Assembly (NCBI GenBank): GCA_963169105.1
Contig: OY720642.1
Location: 82,077,055 to 82,141,054, forward strand
DNA: 64,000 bases
Direction: 5' to 3'
Source of the DNA: Ceriagrion tenellum
Taxonomy: Eukaryota > Arthropoda > Insecta > Odonata > Coenagrionidae
The translations under genes were made by a program, and so were the position numbers. The notes under the pieces were generated by a model. It saw only the letters and a list, made by a program, of their open reading frames with translations, did not search any database and was not told the origin of the DNA. Shown in pieces: positions 21,290 to 33,474 of the stretch (position 1 is the first letter of the stretch; every line of letters starts with the position of its first letter).

Positions 21290-21700
21290 CAGCAAGGTTT
21301 CCTTGAATGCAGTTGTACCAACTTTTTAGCAAATCTGGAAAGCTTAAAATTTTAAGCAAGGAAACCTGGTGGAACTTTTGCAAATTTTCCTGAAAATTAT
21401 AAAGCTGAAAATATTAACTGAAAATTATTAACATAGATAACTGTATCCGAATTATTTTAATTAAATCGGATGGAGTCAGGGAATTAGTAGGTAGAATAAT
21501 CTGGTAGAGTTAATCTGGACGGCTTAAAGTTTTAAGCAAGGAAACCTGGCTGAAATTAAGAAAAATTTTCCTGAAAATTACAAGGCTGAAAATATTAACT
21601 GAAAATTATTAACCTTAATAACTCTATCCAAATTAATTCAAAATTATATTGATTCGGATAAAGTTATGCCTACAATAAAAGAGTTAACAGAGCCATACCT
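21290..21700 (+). repeat. Tandem duplication, period about 181 bp
   Basis: GGCTTAAAGTTTTAAGCAAGGAAACCTGG-type sequence at 21519 repeats the block beginning near 21338, together with the following GCTGAAAATATTAACTG. Diverged at several sites. AT-rich and non-coding. Confidence 0.7.
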
Positions 21701-22616
21701 CCAAACAATATTTATTCATAAGTTAAAAAGTATACCATTCAGCTTTAATTATAACTTTAAAATAAAATGTAAAAGAGTGCTGGATTGATTACATCTCAAG
21801 ACACAAAATAATTCTCTGTAGGTATGAGAGTGGTTAAAAAGAGAAATGACCAAGTACACATTTACCCTAAGATTTAATAATTTTTAAATATATACGAGTG
21901 AATAAATTAACAAAAATGGTTATTAAATTAAGGTAACTGTACCCAGCGAGAGGCATTAGAATGGTATCATATTATTATTTAAGGCAGATTTTTAGTGACA
22001 AATAATGTATTGGTTTGCTGATGTCAAACACTAACTTCAATACAGGAATTTTGCTGATATTCAGCAAGTTTTTTTTCACTGAATAAGTCTGGATAGTTTA
22101 ATTCCGAGAACTTGATGAATTCAAGACATTTTGCTGAATTTTAGCAAGTTTCGTATGATCTGAAAATTTCTAGATTTTGCAGTGAATTGCAATTCGTAGA
22201 GATAAGGATGTGCATTTCGGAGAAGCGTTCAAAAAATAAATTGCTCACTCGCACAGGGCGTTGAAGTAAAATGAGAACACAACAGCCTTCGTGGAAATTA
22301 AGCATTCGTTCATCTGATAAGTGGAATAATATAGTAGATGGTATTTGTTTTCCAGCGAGGCTAGTAACCTTTTGCCAACGTTGTCACACAAGAGTGTTAG
22401 ACATAATGTTAGAGAGATAGGGGATACAGAACGGACAAGTTCACAGCGTTTTTCTGTCCTCTTGCGATAAGAGAATAGATGGCTCTCATCACGATGACAT
22501 CGTGAGTTCGCTAGAAAGCGACCGAACCGTGACACTCATGTGCACAAGTCTTAGCTATCAGGATAACCAAGAAGTAACATGACTCGTATTGGTAAGGTAG
22601 TAGGTGCATTCTAAGC
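21701..22616. other. No recognisable gene
   Basis: AT-rich. The 22020-22200 stretch contains motifs (TTCAGCAAGTTT) similar to those around 21290, probably the same repeat. The 96-codon frame at 22245-22535 (minus) has no motif. Confidence 0.35.
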
Positions 22617-23330
22617 TAAAATAGATAGATACATTTATTGCTCCACTTAAAAAACAATACAGAAAAAGTGTAGCAATACAACAGTGGGGCTTTAGGTAGA
22701 CTCAGTGGTTTACACCAGTGTAGAACCTACCAGCACTTATTTATGCGTTCAAAATATATGATAGAAAAATATAGTAATAGCTTTTTTGACAAGACAAGAG
22801 CAAAAAATGAAGAATAAACCAATAAACGAGAGCATACAATGAAAAGAATAAGCTGCTTACATGTACTTTAAGAATGCTAGAAACATAGCAGTGGCAAAAC
22901 AAATTACATTACACTTTTTTATACAATACACAACCATGACATCATAATTACACTTTTATATCATGATGAGATAATAGCCAATCTCTGACGTTTTTACAAA
23001 AAAATATGTTTACCCTTTACTTCCTTAATGTCACTCGGTAAATTATTAAAATCTCTTGGCCCAATGAACCAAATCGACTTGTTGAATAATGAGAGATTTG
23101 GCTTTGGAATACGAAATTCAATGCTTCTGCGTAAGTGATAACATTTTACTGTACAAGGCCTTTCTGGCGAATTACCACTTCTTAAAAATAATAGCTTTAA
23201 GACCTTAAAAACAAACATATATCTCAATGGTAACGACTTCAGGCTAAGAAAACAAGGGGTAGGAATGCTTAAAGCGCTTTTTATTAGTAAATTTTCTCAC
23301 TAACACATCTTGAAGCGCGTATATGCGCAT
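22617..23330 (-). mobile_element. 5'-truncated CR1/Jockey-type LINE with (TATC)n tail
   Basis: The minus-strand frame 23227-22994 contains SIEFRIPKPNLSLFNKSIWF followed by IGPRDFNNLPSDIKE, the usual end of CR1/Jockey-clade reverse-transcriptase ORFs (R....N.LP..I). Downstream on that strand come about 370 bp of 3' UTR, an AATAAA at about 22640 and a TATCTATCTAT tail at 22620. Catalytic domains absent. Confidence 0.8.
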
Positions 23331-24840
23331 GGATTCTATTAAAATAAGTCTGTTACTACATCCACCGAGCAAAAAACATCTATTTATTCCTCACTCAATG
23401 TTACTTCGAAGCACATGGCTGTCGCCGAATCAACCCAAAGAAAAAATTCTGTAAGTCGCCTTCAAGGCTATACGCTATGAGCAGTGCTATTGGTAGAACC
23501 GAATAGCACAACGACCTAGAGGAGCAGCAGGGAATTGGCTATATCGTATGAGTTAAGACAATATTAGATCCACGATGAAAGTTGAATTAATCATTTGAAG
23601 GAAACTATTTATGGTGAAATTAAAAATCGAAATTCAATTTTAAAAAATGACTAGACCTAAATAGAGAACAATCAATATGAAAATTATCACAAATATCAGC
23701 AGGAAACCATTAGTGCATGTAGGATGACTTCAATTGTCTCAGGCTCAACCTTGTGAAAATTCATGGTCACGAAACAAATAAAAATATTTATCCTTTTGCT
23801 GGATAAATTCAAAATACAGCCGGTCCCATCTAATGGTCAACCATCAGGTTCGACTAGGTCAAAATTACCAGATGAGGACACCTGAATAAAACCAAGACGA
23901 GAAAATCTGATTATCTTTCTTATGTGACGAGATGAGTTGATCATCCAGCTTACCTTGTGATGATATGCATAGGTTACTAAGTTAAAAACTAGCATTTAGT
24001 ATTTATTATTCTGCTCGCAATATTTTATCACTTCTCCTGAATTGTCTTCATCGAAAATTCCCGATTCGTAAGGTCGCAAACTACTGATGAAAGGCCTCGT
24101 TGGGTGGTAGAAAATTCTCCTGGGAATAAGCACGCTTGACCTTTCACTTTCACCGAAGATATACAGATTTTCTTAAAAGATATACTTTCATAAAAGATGT
24201 ATTAATCTTGCTATTGCCCAATCACTATGTCATGGAGAAAGGTACCCGAAGCTCGACTGCCATTAAGTTTTGAAAGGGTATTTAACGACTCCCGTTTAAA
24301 AAGTGAAATGAACTAACTCAAAATTGGTATAAGGAGCATCCAGATTTTTATGCACGCATTCAATTTGACTGTCGGAGAATGGGATCATAATTTCGTATCC
24401 AAATCGATGGTAGATGGAAATTAATTCCTTAGGGTACCTTTGACATTTAGAGAGACTGGAATTCTGTCGGGATAAATGCGGATGCGGAAGACTGAATAAT
24501 CAGGAAGAATAAAAACTGGTTTCTATTTCGCTTCCAGCTGGAAGTTTCCGTCATTGAAGAGATTTACTTCGGGCATCTTAAAAACCTTCGGCGCTCATGG
24601 AATACATATAAAAACACTTTCGGTAACGTAACCTTAATTTTAAATAGGTTGCTAGATAATTAATTAATAATAATAATAGCTGATAAGTAATTTCTCTCTG
24701 TCAAGCATATGCAAATTACCGGGAACTCTGACCATTAAACGAAAATAACCATTAATTGAAATAGTTATATCTCTACCTAAATATCAACAGGTTCGTAGAT
24801 GTATTAAGGCTACATCCTTTGCTGTTTTTTTACGCTCAAC
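23331..24840. other. No recognisable feature
   Basis: AT-rich sequence. No repeats shared with the rest of the window and no supported coding stretch seen. Confidence 0.4.
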
Positions 24841-24853
24841 AATACGCAACAGG

Positions 24854-25231
24854 TGGGAAAGGAAAGTACTAAGAAAGATTTATGGTGCTACAAAGGAAGG
24901 TGGACAGTGGACAATACGGAGAAACAGAGAACTCGAGGAACTCCACAAACATCCTAACATAGTGACAGAAATTAAGAGCAACAGATTAAGGTGGTTAGGA
25001 CATGTCGAGAGAATGCCTGAGGATAGGATGGTGAAAAAGATATTTCGTGGTCATCCTGGTGGTAGAAGATTGAGAGGGAGACCCCGGAAAAGATGGTTGG
25101 ATGATGTAGAGGTTGATCTGAGAAAGATGGGAATTAAAAGATGGAGAACACATGCCGGGAATCGTGATGTCTCGGCTAACATCGTCGGAGAGGCCAAGGC
25201 CCTACAAGGGATGTAGCGCCGAAGAGTAAGT
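24854..25231 (+). mobile_element. Young 5'-truncated LINE with 13-bp target duplication
   Basis: AATACGCAACAGG lies at 24841-24853 and again at 25232-25244. Between them the frame is open from the truncation point to a stop at 25216 (120 codons): WERKVLRKIYGATKEGGQW, then SNRLRWLGHVERMPEDRM and GRRLRGRPRKRWLDDVEVDL, the standard C-terminal LINE blocks. The 3' tail is a short TAAG repeat. The intact frame and perfect duplication mean a recent insertion. Confidence 0.9.
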
Positions 25232-25244
25232 AATACGCAACAGG

Positions 25245-27014
25245 GCAATCTCGAACGGGAATATTTTTGTCATGTCGCCTCTTTGGAAAGTGATACCATT
25301 TTTTAAGGGTGAAAATTCTTTCCTATTAAGAAGATAAAGTTGCTTTTCAAAACTTGGAAGTCGACTTTCAAATTATTTTCCGCGGGGAAAAATTAATGGC
25401 TCTAAGCTGAGAATATTAAGAATTCCACAGAGAAAACGATACGATTGAAATACAAAATTGCCCAAATAGGAACAACAGTTTACGTATGTTCAAATGCTTA
25501 AGTATAATATGTTTGGGGGGTACACAGTAATTAATACTAACAGTTTTACACAAAATTGAAAAAAATTAAAAGCCATGTTTAAAAAAACTCTTACCAGTAG
25601 GCAATAAGATATGAACAAATGGTACATGTACCAGATGAAACATCAATCTTTTGTCGAAAAAGTAATCGGATTTCATCGGAATTGGAATTGCGATCGTATA
25701 ATTGAAGTTTTTTCCTTTACTTACATCAAAATTTTATAAATAATATAAGTGAATTTCAAACATAAATTAAATTTTAAGTTCAAATATTAATTCACCATGC
25801 TGTTTAAAATATTCTTGGAGAGCAACGAATCTTATTCTTATAATTACAACTAGTTAAAATTAATTCTGACTCAATTTTTTCCCTCTTACTGCCCTTTACT
25901 TCTTGTCTCTATTTTTTTAGTTACTCTCATACATATCTTTACACACTTCCTCTCGTTCATATGACACATAACACTACTTCTTGGTGGTGGTCAGCGGCGG
26001 ATGCTCATTTCACAGTTTCCGCTTTCCATACCGGGACGAGCACTCGCCCCTATTCGACAGACAGAAGCAAAGGTTCTTCTTCTCGCCAAGATTTCGCTCA
26101 TATTTGTTGCTCTCGCTTTCAACAATTTCTTGCTGTCCTATTGCTTGCTGTCTTCTGCCTGACATTTATTTGCCTCTCCTGCCGCTGTGGTCCTACTTTT
26201 TCACATGCTGCCAGCCCGTGAGAAGGAAAGAAGAAGAGAAGAAGAAAAGAAGGAAGAAGAAGAGTGAGATCTGGTGGGTATTTTGATTTTATTTTCAAGT
26301 TCAGGCCCGCAATTTTTGAGTTCAAAGTGCGATGGATGAGTTTAAGATAAATTATAAGGAAGGCATTATCAAGATTTGTAACAAAGAGTGAGGAGAAGAT
26401 ATCATCAGGGATTAAGCACTCTGTTTTTATAAATATTTATGATGAAATTTTCCATGTATGACGAATTTGGTTACTATCAACATATAAACATAAATTATAA
26501 ATGCGTTATTTGCATCTGTAACTCAGTCAATCGCAAATAAACAATGTTACTTATGTGCTTTGTAGCACTCGGGGTGTGAAACGAGTATAAAACAAACGCG
26601 GCTTGTGTTGCTAGGTGTCCGGCACACAACAGCGAACGGAAAGCATCCTTTTCACGGCATCTCATTCCATCTGACCCCCAGGTATCTTTTTTTTATCCAG
26701 ATAATTGGATGCGCCGATACTGCTCACTATATTATTTATCATTAGCTTGTGTGTGTAAGTGTACGAAAAAGAGGATGCCTCAACTGGTGGTTGGTGGTGG
26801 AAGTTTTTTCTCCGCAAAACATTCTCCTAAAGAACCTCGGAAAACAAAAGACTCTTTTCAACTCTCGTTCTCTGTCGCTGAAATTTCTCTTCGCAAAGGG
26901 GAAAGCGTCGTAAAGCACGGGGGGCGTCGAGCTTTCCCGTCGAACACGTTTAATTGCAGCGGCTGATGTCATGCAGGCACAAGCACGTTTTTGGGGTTCT
27001 ATAACTTCACTAGT
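25245..27014. other. No gene assigned
   Basis: 25960-26220 has a plus-strand frame with a hydrophobic run (FLAVLLLAVFCLTFICLSC) but no splice sites or family motif. A TATAAAA at 26586-26592 sits in CpG-containing sequence 26575-26660 and could be a core promoter; no initiator or downstream ORF confirms it. 26700-26970 is GC-richer. Confidence 0.25.
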
Positions 27015-27478
27015 ACAATTTTTCCGCTAAAACTAAGGTTGATCTCGACCATTGAGGTATATGGAGAGGGTGCTTGCTACATCTACGTCTACTTATTTAC
27101 TAAGTTGCGTCTCTTTCGGCAGTTTGTCAAATCAATTTGAATAGATGAATGTGTGACGCTATTCAATGACGATGGCGTGTCAGGTGGAGCTCTGAAATAA
27201 ATAGTAACAGTTGTTATATGATGAAAATTGGAAAGTTTTAAAAAGATACGCTATGAAGGTAATGTTGAAGTACACCTCGTGTAAGTTATATATGGAAAGT
27301 ATTATTTTAAATTAAGTATGTATACAATAAAAATACGTCACGCTTCAAAAGAAATGCCATTATCATATCAATTGCAATTTTTTAAATACTTAAATAGCAC
27401 TTTTAAAAAATTAATACTGTGGCAGTATTTTTTTCATGCTGATATTTCATAATTCCGTCCATAGAGGGTTAACGAAAA
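27015..27478 (+). mobile_element. piggyBac-like element, left end lost; part of a duplicated block
   Basis: The right end CCGTCCATAGAGGG at 27478 is followed by TTAA (27479-27482). Internal blocks match the complete element at 46.95-47.45 kb (GTTGCGTCTCTTTCG, ATGAATGTGTGACGCTATTC, GCTGATATTTCATAATTCC). The left terminus is replaced by unrelated sequence. The section 27015-27333 recurs at 27933-28252 and 27334-27930 recurs at 28594-29169. Confidence 0.7.
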
Positions 27479-27639
27479 ATTCTGAGTATCATGGCAGAAA
27501 AATTAACGGAAGGCCAAGTAATAAGAGATACAACCCCACTCTAGTTACGCCAAATCACGGATATGTCACGAACTCATAGAAACCCAACGCAGTAAAGTTT
27601 AATTCGCGAAATCAATAAAATACTACAGAAGCCTCACGC

Positions 27640-27930
27640 TTCATTAAAAACTGCTACGGGCGAAAAATTTGGCTTATAAGACTCGAAGGCTACACTCTAG
27701 ACATAGATTGCTTGAAAATTTCAGATCAGCCAAGGTTTCACTTGACTTGGATATTTTTATCCCCGCGATGTATCCTTAGAACTGATAAGAACGACAAAAT
27801 ATGAGAGATCTACTGTCGAACCGACTGGTATAAATAATCCATCTATCATCGCGCCTTTAGAGGCATTAACAAAAACAGTCTAAGATACCAACACAGTCCT
27901 TGAACAAGAACATCGCGATTTTCTTCATAA
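27640..27930 (+). pseudogene. CR1-like LINE C-terminal fragment
   Basis: Across stops, the plus strand reads ETRRLHSRHRLLENFRSA, parallel to the better preserved ETRRLHARLSLLEKFRTG at 59.07 kb. It lies within the duplicated block, so its second copy is at about 28895-29165. Confidence 0.6.
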
Positions 27931-27932
27931 GA

Positions 27933-28252
27933 ACAATTTTCCGCAAAAACGAAGGTTGGTCTTGACCATTGAGGTATATGGAGAGGGTGCTTGCTACATC
28001 TACGTCTACTTATTTACTAAGTTGCGTCTCTTTCGGCAGTTTGTCAAATCAATTTTAATAGATGAATGTGTGACGCTATTCAAAGACGATGGCGTGCCTG
28101 GTGGAGCTCCGAAATAAATAGCAACAGTTGTTATATGAAGAAAATTGGAAAGTTTAAAAAAAGATACGTTATGAAGGTAATGTTGAAGTACACCTCGTGT
28201 AAGTTTTATATGTAAAGTATTATTGTAAATTAAGTATGTATACAATAAAAAT
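27933..28252 (+). repeat. Second copy of the 27015-27333 block
   Basis: Almost base-for-base the same 320 bp (GGTATATGGAGAGGGTGCTT and onward), about 918 bp downstream in direct orientation. It ends where the large palindrome starts. Confidence 0.85.
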
Positions 28253-28253
28253 T

Positions 28254-28895
28254 TGAAGTGTGCGGCTTCTGTAGTATTTCATTTATTTCGCGAATTAAAC
28301 CTTACTGCGTTAGGTTTCCATGAGTTCGTGACATAGCCGTGATTTGGCGTAACTAGAGTAGGGTAATATCTCTTATTACTTGGCCTTCCGTTCAGTTTTC
28401 TGCCAGATATTCTGCCATTATGATACTCAGAATTTTTCGTTAGCCCTCTATGGACGGAATTATGAAATATCAGCATGAAAAAAATACTGCCACTGTATTA
28501 ATTTTTTAAAAGTGCTATTTAAGTATTTAAAAAATTGCAATCGATTTGATAATGACATTTACTTTGAAGTGTGACGTATGTGATTTCACATGTGACGTCA
28601 CACTTCAAAATAAATGTCATTATCAAATCGATTGCAATTTTTTCAATACTTAAATAGCACTTTAAAAAAATTAATACAGTGGCAGTATTTTTTCATGCTG
28701 ATATTTCATAATTCCGTCCTTAGAGGGTTAACGAAAAATTCTGGGTATCATGGGAGAAAAATGAACGGAAGGCCAACAACTCTAGTTACGCCAAATCACG
28801 GATATGTCACGAACTCATAGAAACCCAACACAGTAAAGTTGAATTCGCGAAATCAATAAAATACAACAGAAGACGCACGCTTCATTAAAAACTGC
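28254..28895. repeat. Large imperfect palindrome containing back-to-back piggyBac-like ends
   Basis: Arms of about 320 bp meet near 28583. Both arms contain the piggyBac-like end and also its flanking DNA (GAAAAATTCTG.GTATCATGG), so the inversion includes host sequence beyond the TTAA. The inner part 28444-28727 runs from CCCTCTATGGACGG (after TTAG) to CCGTCCTTAGAGGG (before TTAA at 28728). The right arm continues directly into a copy of 27334-27930. Confidence 0.8.
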
Positions 28896-29169
28896 TACGG
28901 GCGAACAATTAGGATTATAAGACTCGGAGGCTACACTCTAGTCATAGATTGCTTGAAAATTTCAGATCAGCCAAGGTTTCACTTGACTTGGATATTTTTA
29001 TCCCCGCGCTGTATCCTTAGTCCTGATAAGAACGACAAAATATTAGAGATCTACTGTCGAACCGACTGGTATAAATAATCCATCTATCTTCGCGCCATTA
29101 GAGGCATTAACAAAGACAGTCTAAGACACCAACAGTCCTTGGACAAGAAAGTCGCGATTGTCTTCATCC
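28895..29169 (+). pseudogene. CR1-like LINE C-terminal fragment, duplicate of 27640-27930
   Basis: Nearly identical to 27640-27930, including GATCAGCCAAGGTTTCACTT. The copies differ by a few substitutions and a small indel, giving a measure of the age of the duplication. Confidence 0.65.
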
Positions 29170-29404
29170 CCTTCCTATTCACTTCACCTATTGAATATTC
29201 AAATATTGCATCAATGGAAAACTATTTCAATCAGCGTTAGCACTCTGAAAAGCCCGGAAAATCTCCTCATAAAAGCAAAACTGCTCCTCGTGGCTTCATA
29301 TTTGGCGACCCTGATGTCAAATATGAAACGTAATATTAACTATAATACAAAATCAAAAACAGGCTATTGCCTTTCGAACAGAAGCTTAAGGCTTTTAAGA
29401 GAAC

Positions 29405-29650
29405 ATATAACAACTGTAAATATTTATTTCAGAGCTCCACCAGGCTCACCAGCCTCATTGAATAGCGTCATACATTCGTCTATTAACACTGTTTGACAAA
29501 CAGCAGAAAGAGTCCTAACTTTCTTCAAGCACTTAATTCGAGGAGTTACAATTCCGTCTAGCGCAGCAACTAAATGGAAAAGCCTCTTAGAAAGCAGATG
29601 TTTCAACGATTTTGAAACGTATCAAATTTGACTCGCTCGTCCAGAGAGGG
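29405..29650 (-). mobile_element. piggyBac-like element, one end only
   Basis: TTAA at 29651-29654. Read inward from it: CCCTCTCTGGACGAGCGAGT, matching the left terminus of the copy at 46955. Homology is lost near 29405. A 60-codon frame inside has no transposase signature. Confidence 0.65.
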
Positions 29651-29654
29651 TTAA

Positions 29655-30504
29655 CAGAGTAGTTTTTGTGCATACGCTTTGTAAATTCATCTGATATAAT
29701 TAAATGATTGTTGATGAACCTCATTTGCGAAATGGTTTAAATTATCACTTTTCTCCCGATATTTCGTCTAAAGAAGAGGGGATTAGATGAGGTGTAAGCT
29801 CGTGTTTTTTCACGAAAATGTTTTTAGAGATTTGTATCGCAAAGTGCATGTCAAACGGGATACACTTTAGAAGCCGTGAAATGATAGCGGAGATTGAACC
29901 TGATTGTGGATTTAAAGAATAAAATTTCACTTAACTTCTGGTGTTACCAAAATTTCCGTTAACCCAAATACTTAAGAGTGCTATTGCCATTTAAATATAG
30001 AGTATATTTTGTTGGACTTGACGCCCCCTAATCTTTGAATTACATCGAATACAGCGGAGATAAGCTAGGTTTATTAAAAATTGTTTCGATAAACTTAGTC
30101 GTTTCACCGAATTGTTAAAGGTAAAGGAAATTGTATCTGATCGAAGAGAAAACTGTAGATTAATTCTTTTATGAAAGTTTCATGTAGTCAATTTTTTACC
30201 GGACGTTCAACACATTTTTCTAGAGCCAAACTGCTGTGGCAGAAACGATCACAGGCATAAAATTAAGGATGGGGACTGCTGAACCGACGGATACATTTTC
30301 CTCGTACGATAAGGGACCATAAAAGTTGCGATATATCAGTTCTATGAACCTTTGACCCTCACCAGGTAGAGTAGATTTTGTAATAGCGCGTAATGCCACC
30401 ATTACTAACAATTCAATTTACATGAAATTTCCAGTATTATTTTAACTTTCTGCATGGTTTAGTACCTTGTAGGACTATTTCTTCTGTAAACCTCATCATT
30501 TTCA
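29655..30504. other. No gene; short shared repeat at 30195-30285
   Basis: 30195-30285 (CTAGAGCCAAACT, AGAAACGATCACAG) matches 57.74-57.83 kb and so is part of an interspersed repeat. The minus-strand frame 30411-30220 overlapping it is therefore not taken as a gene. Confidence 0.4.
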
Positions 30505-30862
30505 TTTTACAGAAGAGGAGAAGAGGAAAGGGCCATTAGTAACACCATACAGAAAAGAAGAACATGATGGATTGGACACACCCTGAGACACAATGGGTTT
30601 GTTAAGAACATAATTGAAGGAAAAAAGGAAGGCAAAAGTCCCAAGAGAAAGACCCAGGAATATTTCATGGATCAAATAAAGAGGAAAAGCGATTTGGATT
30701 TGTAAAAAACATAATTCAAGCTAAATAGAGGGAAAAGTCCTCAGAGGAAGACAAAGGAATGCCTGGACCAAATAAAGTGGAATGTACATAGGAACTCGCA
30801 TTAGATAGGGAAGGGTGGAGGGTTGGAATCAACCAATCATAGGATTGAAAAACCAATGAGGA
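30505..30862 (+). pseudogene. Non-LTR retrotransposon 3' end, same family as 1.5-2.8 kb
   Basis: Contains GATTGGACACACCCTGAGAC and the GAAGGGTGGAGGGTTGGAATCAACCAATC-type 3' end found at 2.8 and 17.9 kb. Many stops. A second, shorter copy of the middle part follows the first within 30690-30780, so it is internally rearranged. Confidence 0.75.
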
Positions 30863-33226
30863 CTATTTATCAATCGCATTAATTACGCTAGCCATTAGTT
30901 GTATCATAACTTGTGTTGCATGGTAGCACGTTCGTCCACATAGCACTCTCCTAGTTTCTGGTCTGACCGCGCATTGTTGTCCTGACTGCTTTTGTCCTGC
31001 GTCTGGCATCCGGGGGAACGTGCGCGGTTCTGATTTGAACTGGGATGAGTTCTGCACGCATGGTGTAGAATCACCCCGTGTCGCACGCACTAGAAGTGAC
31101 TTACACGGTACTTCGTAAATGTAGATATAGTCTCTAAAACTGCGCATCCTTAACGAGCTTCTGGGGGGGCCGCACACTCCAAAAAAAGGGCACCCACATA
31201 CTAGTAAGTTATACCCGAAAACTTTTCCATGTACGATTCAATGGAGACGAGAGTGATTTCCCTGACTCGGCACTTTCTCTGCAATCACGAAGACTCATCT
31301 TTTTCAGATCACGTCGAGTCGGTGAGGCGCATGAACTCATTACGAAAGTGTCAGGTCCTCGCAGGTCAGTTAGGAAAAAAAGGAATGTAATTTTCTACCA
31401 CGATGAACACGCCATGGTCACGCCCAGCTGACATTTAAGAATCCACTACACGTGGAATAATTATCGCACGTAGGTTTTTAAGTGATATCCTGGAGGGAAA
31501 AAGAGGTAATTTAATTACAGTTTACGTTTCCGCGATCGCGAAGCCTATTTAATAGCTTAAGATGTAATAGCTCGGAAATTGAAAGGGAAAGGACATTTGA
31601 AGACGTGCCTTGAACGCGGCGCAGTTTCTAAGGATCTGGCATGTAAACGTGCTCGCTGGAGCTGCAAAGAGGCAAATTTAATTCATTGACAGCCCTCACG
31701 GAAGATGGTGGCAGACGGATTCACTGAACGCTTCGTCATTGGGGGGATACTCATAGTACTTAAATAAAGGAGAGCATGTATTGAACCATATCGATAAGCT
31801 GAGTCTTTAGACTGGCAAATTAACTGCTGAATATTCTTGCATGAAGCAAATTTTGACGTAAATTCCACGCATAAACATCTCTATATGTCCATACGCTGAT
31901 CATTTAAAAGTTTCAGCAAGTCGCTAGCAGAAGCATATTGTAGCCAATATAAACAGCTCCCAATTCTTCTCTGCACTAACTTGGAGAGCAATTTTCGTCA
32001 GGGATAAGTTTCCACAGTCTCTTACTGAATAAACTTGTGGAAGTCACTTACCAGCGTAAACCCACCCTCAGACAAAACAGGTGAATTTATTGCAATGATC
32101 GGATTTACTTTGAGTAAACCTGTTTTTCCTACCATTACGTACCATTCTTTGAATTTTTTAAACTGTTCATTGTAAACCATACCATTTGGTGTGTTTCGTG
32201 TGAGGACTGCATTTATGGTATGACTTTGGCGAATGCGGTATTGACAGTCCCTTAGTTATTTGACAAGCTTCAGATGGAATATATAATTGGAAAATAATGG
32301 CTTCATATTGAAGGGGAAGTTCCTCATAATTAAAATGAAACCTTGGATTATTAGTCAAATCAAACCGGGTTTCTTTTCTCGCTCCTTCCAAAAAATGCTT
32401 ACGTCTTCTAAGACTAGGTTTTGAATAAAGAAGAGTTAGTTGAACAGAAAAGAAAGCTTCCACTTAAGAAAATTAAGAGACTATCTATGATGAATAATGG
32501 AACGTTTTCCTGAGAAACCATGCTGATGAAGTTTTCCTTATCCGGCTAAACACTCAAGTACTTCAACGAAATTCAATGTAGATTACAAAGGTATCAATAC
32601 ATATTCATTTTGTTGGCAAAGTTCACTGAAGAGCTTCAAGGTAATAGTTTGTGCAGTATTTTGTCTCAATCTTATGTGGTATATTTCACATCAGGGTCGC
32701 CATCAATGAATACACGAGGAGCAGTTACACATTTATGAGGGAACTTTCGAGGCTGTGCAGAATGTTCCGCTCATTCAAAAACTTTTTATCGTTCATGCGA
32801 TACTAAACAACATTGAATGAATATCATCAAGTTGCGCTAACGATATAGACTGCTGAAAGCGATTTGAATGCCATAAAAAGAGTGTGTACGCAAGAAAATT
32901 CTTTCGTAAAATAAGAATTTTCATGAGAGAATTGGAAGTAGCATGGAAAAAAATTATCAACGCCCAATATGTATATATCCTTAGGAATGACTGAATGAAT
33001 TTCAGTACCCTTTCGGGCATTTTTGATAAATTTCAATTTTATAGACTTTGAAATAGGGATCAGAGAAATGAACATTTTTCTCTTGGTTAAATCTAGAAAG
33101 AATATCTTTCTAGACAAAGTAACTTGATAAGAGAGTCACCTTTCGCTCTCTGCTCAACTACATTATGAAAATAATATTTTGAACCAGTAGGTAAAGAATA
33201 AATTAGTGGAAAATAGCCATTTTGAA
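30863..33226. other. No gene assigned
   Basis: 31000-31180 is GC-richer and holds a minus-strand frame without motif. The rest is AT-rich with scattered short frames. No repeat boundaries or splice-bounded exons seen. Confidence 0.35.
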
Positions 33227-33261
33227 TGAATAGGGTAAACTTTGCTTTTCCACTGTGAATT

Positions 33262-33315
33262 CAATGACTTACGATTTCGATGATTAACGTCATCATCAGG
33301 TCAATGAAGTTGTAT
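33262..33315 (-). ncRNA. Hammerhead-like motif, degenerate
   Basis: On the minus strand TTCATTGAC, CTGATGA, a loop that could fold as TGA...TCA, GAAA, then TCGTAA and GTCATTGAA. The two flanking strands pair over nine positions with one mismatch (stem I). Stem II does not close in the canonical register and competes with a GATGA/TCATC hairpin that uses core bases, so activity is doubtful. Confidence 0.35.
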
Positions 33316-33317
33316 CA

Positions 33318-33412
33318 TGTTTAAGCTCCACTCAATTTTGCGTGAATCTTCGGATTAGGGCTCAGTATGTTTTTAAATTATTGGTCATACGTGTAAAGAA
33401 GGATTTTTGTGT
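33318..33412 (+). repeat. Interspersed repeat, copy 1
   Basis: TTTAAGCTCCACTCAATTTT through TTTTTAAATTATTG..CATACGTGTAA matches 36123-36220 in direct orientation. It sits inside the foldback element in this copy. Confidence 0.7.
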
Positions 33413-33474
33413 ACGCCCAAAAAGGTAAGTCATTAAAGTCATTGTGGAAAAACGAAGTTTACCCTATTCGTTCC

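Larger units (their letters stand above)
33227..33470. repeat. Foldback repeat with hammerhead-like block (second family)
   Basis: The left end GAATAGGGTAAACTTTGC and the right end (read inverted) GAATAGGGTAAACTTCG form terminal inverted repeats of about 45 bp, continuing through TTTTCCAC to the AATGACTTA region. The left arm carries a hammerhead-like block on the minus strand (33262-33315). The layout (motif, about 20 bp, GTGGAA, family-specific tail, inverted arms) parallels the element at 3.6-4.2 kb although the sequences differ. Confidence 0.65.

Noticed and set aside
26586..26592. TATAAAA core promoter
   Set aside because: No initiator, no downstream gene and no repeat-free conservation evidence; mentioned only in the region note.
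30220..30411. 63-codon minus-strand frame as an exon
   Set aside because: Its upper half matches an interspersed repeat also present at 57.74-57.83 kb.
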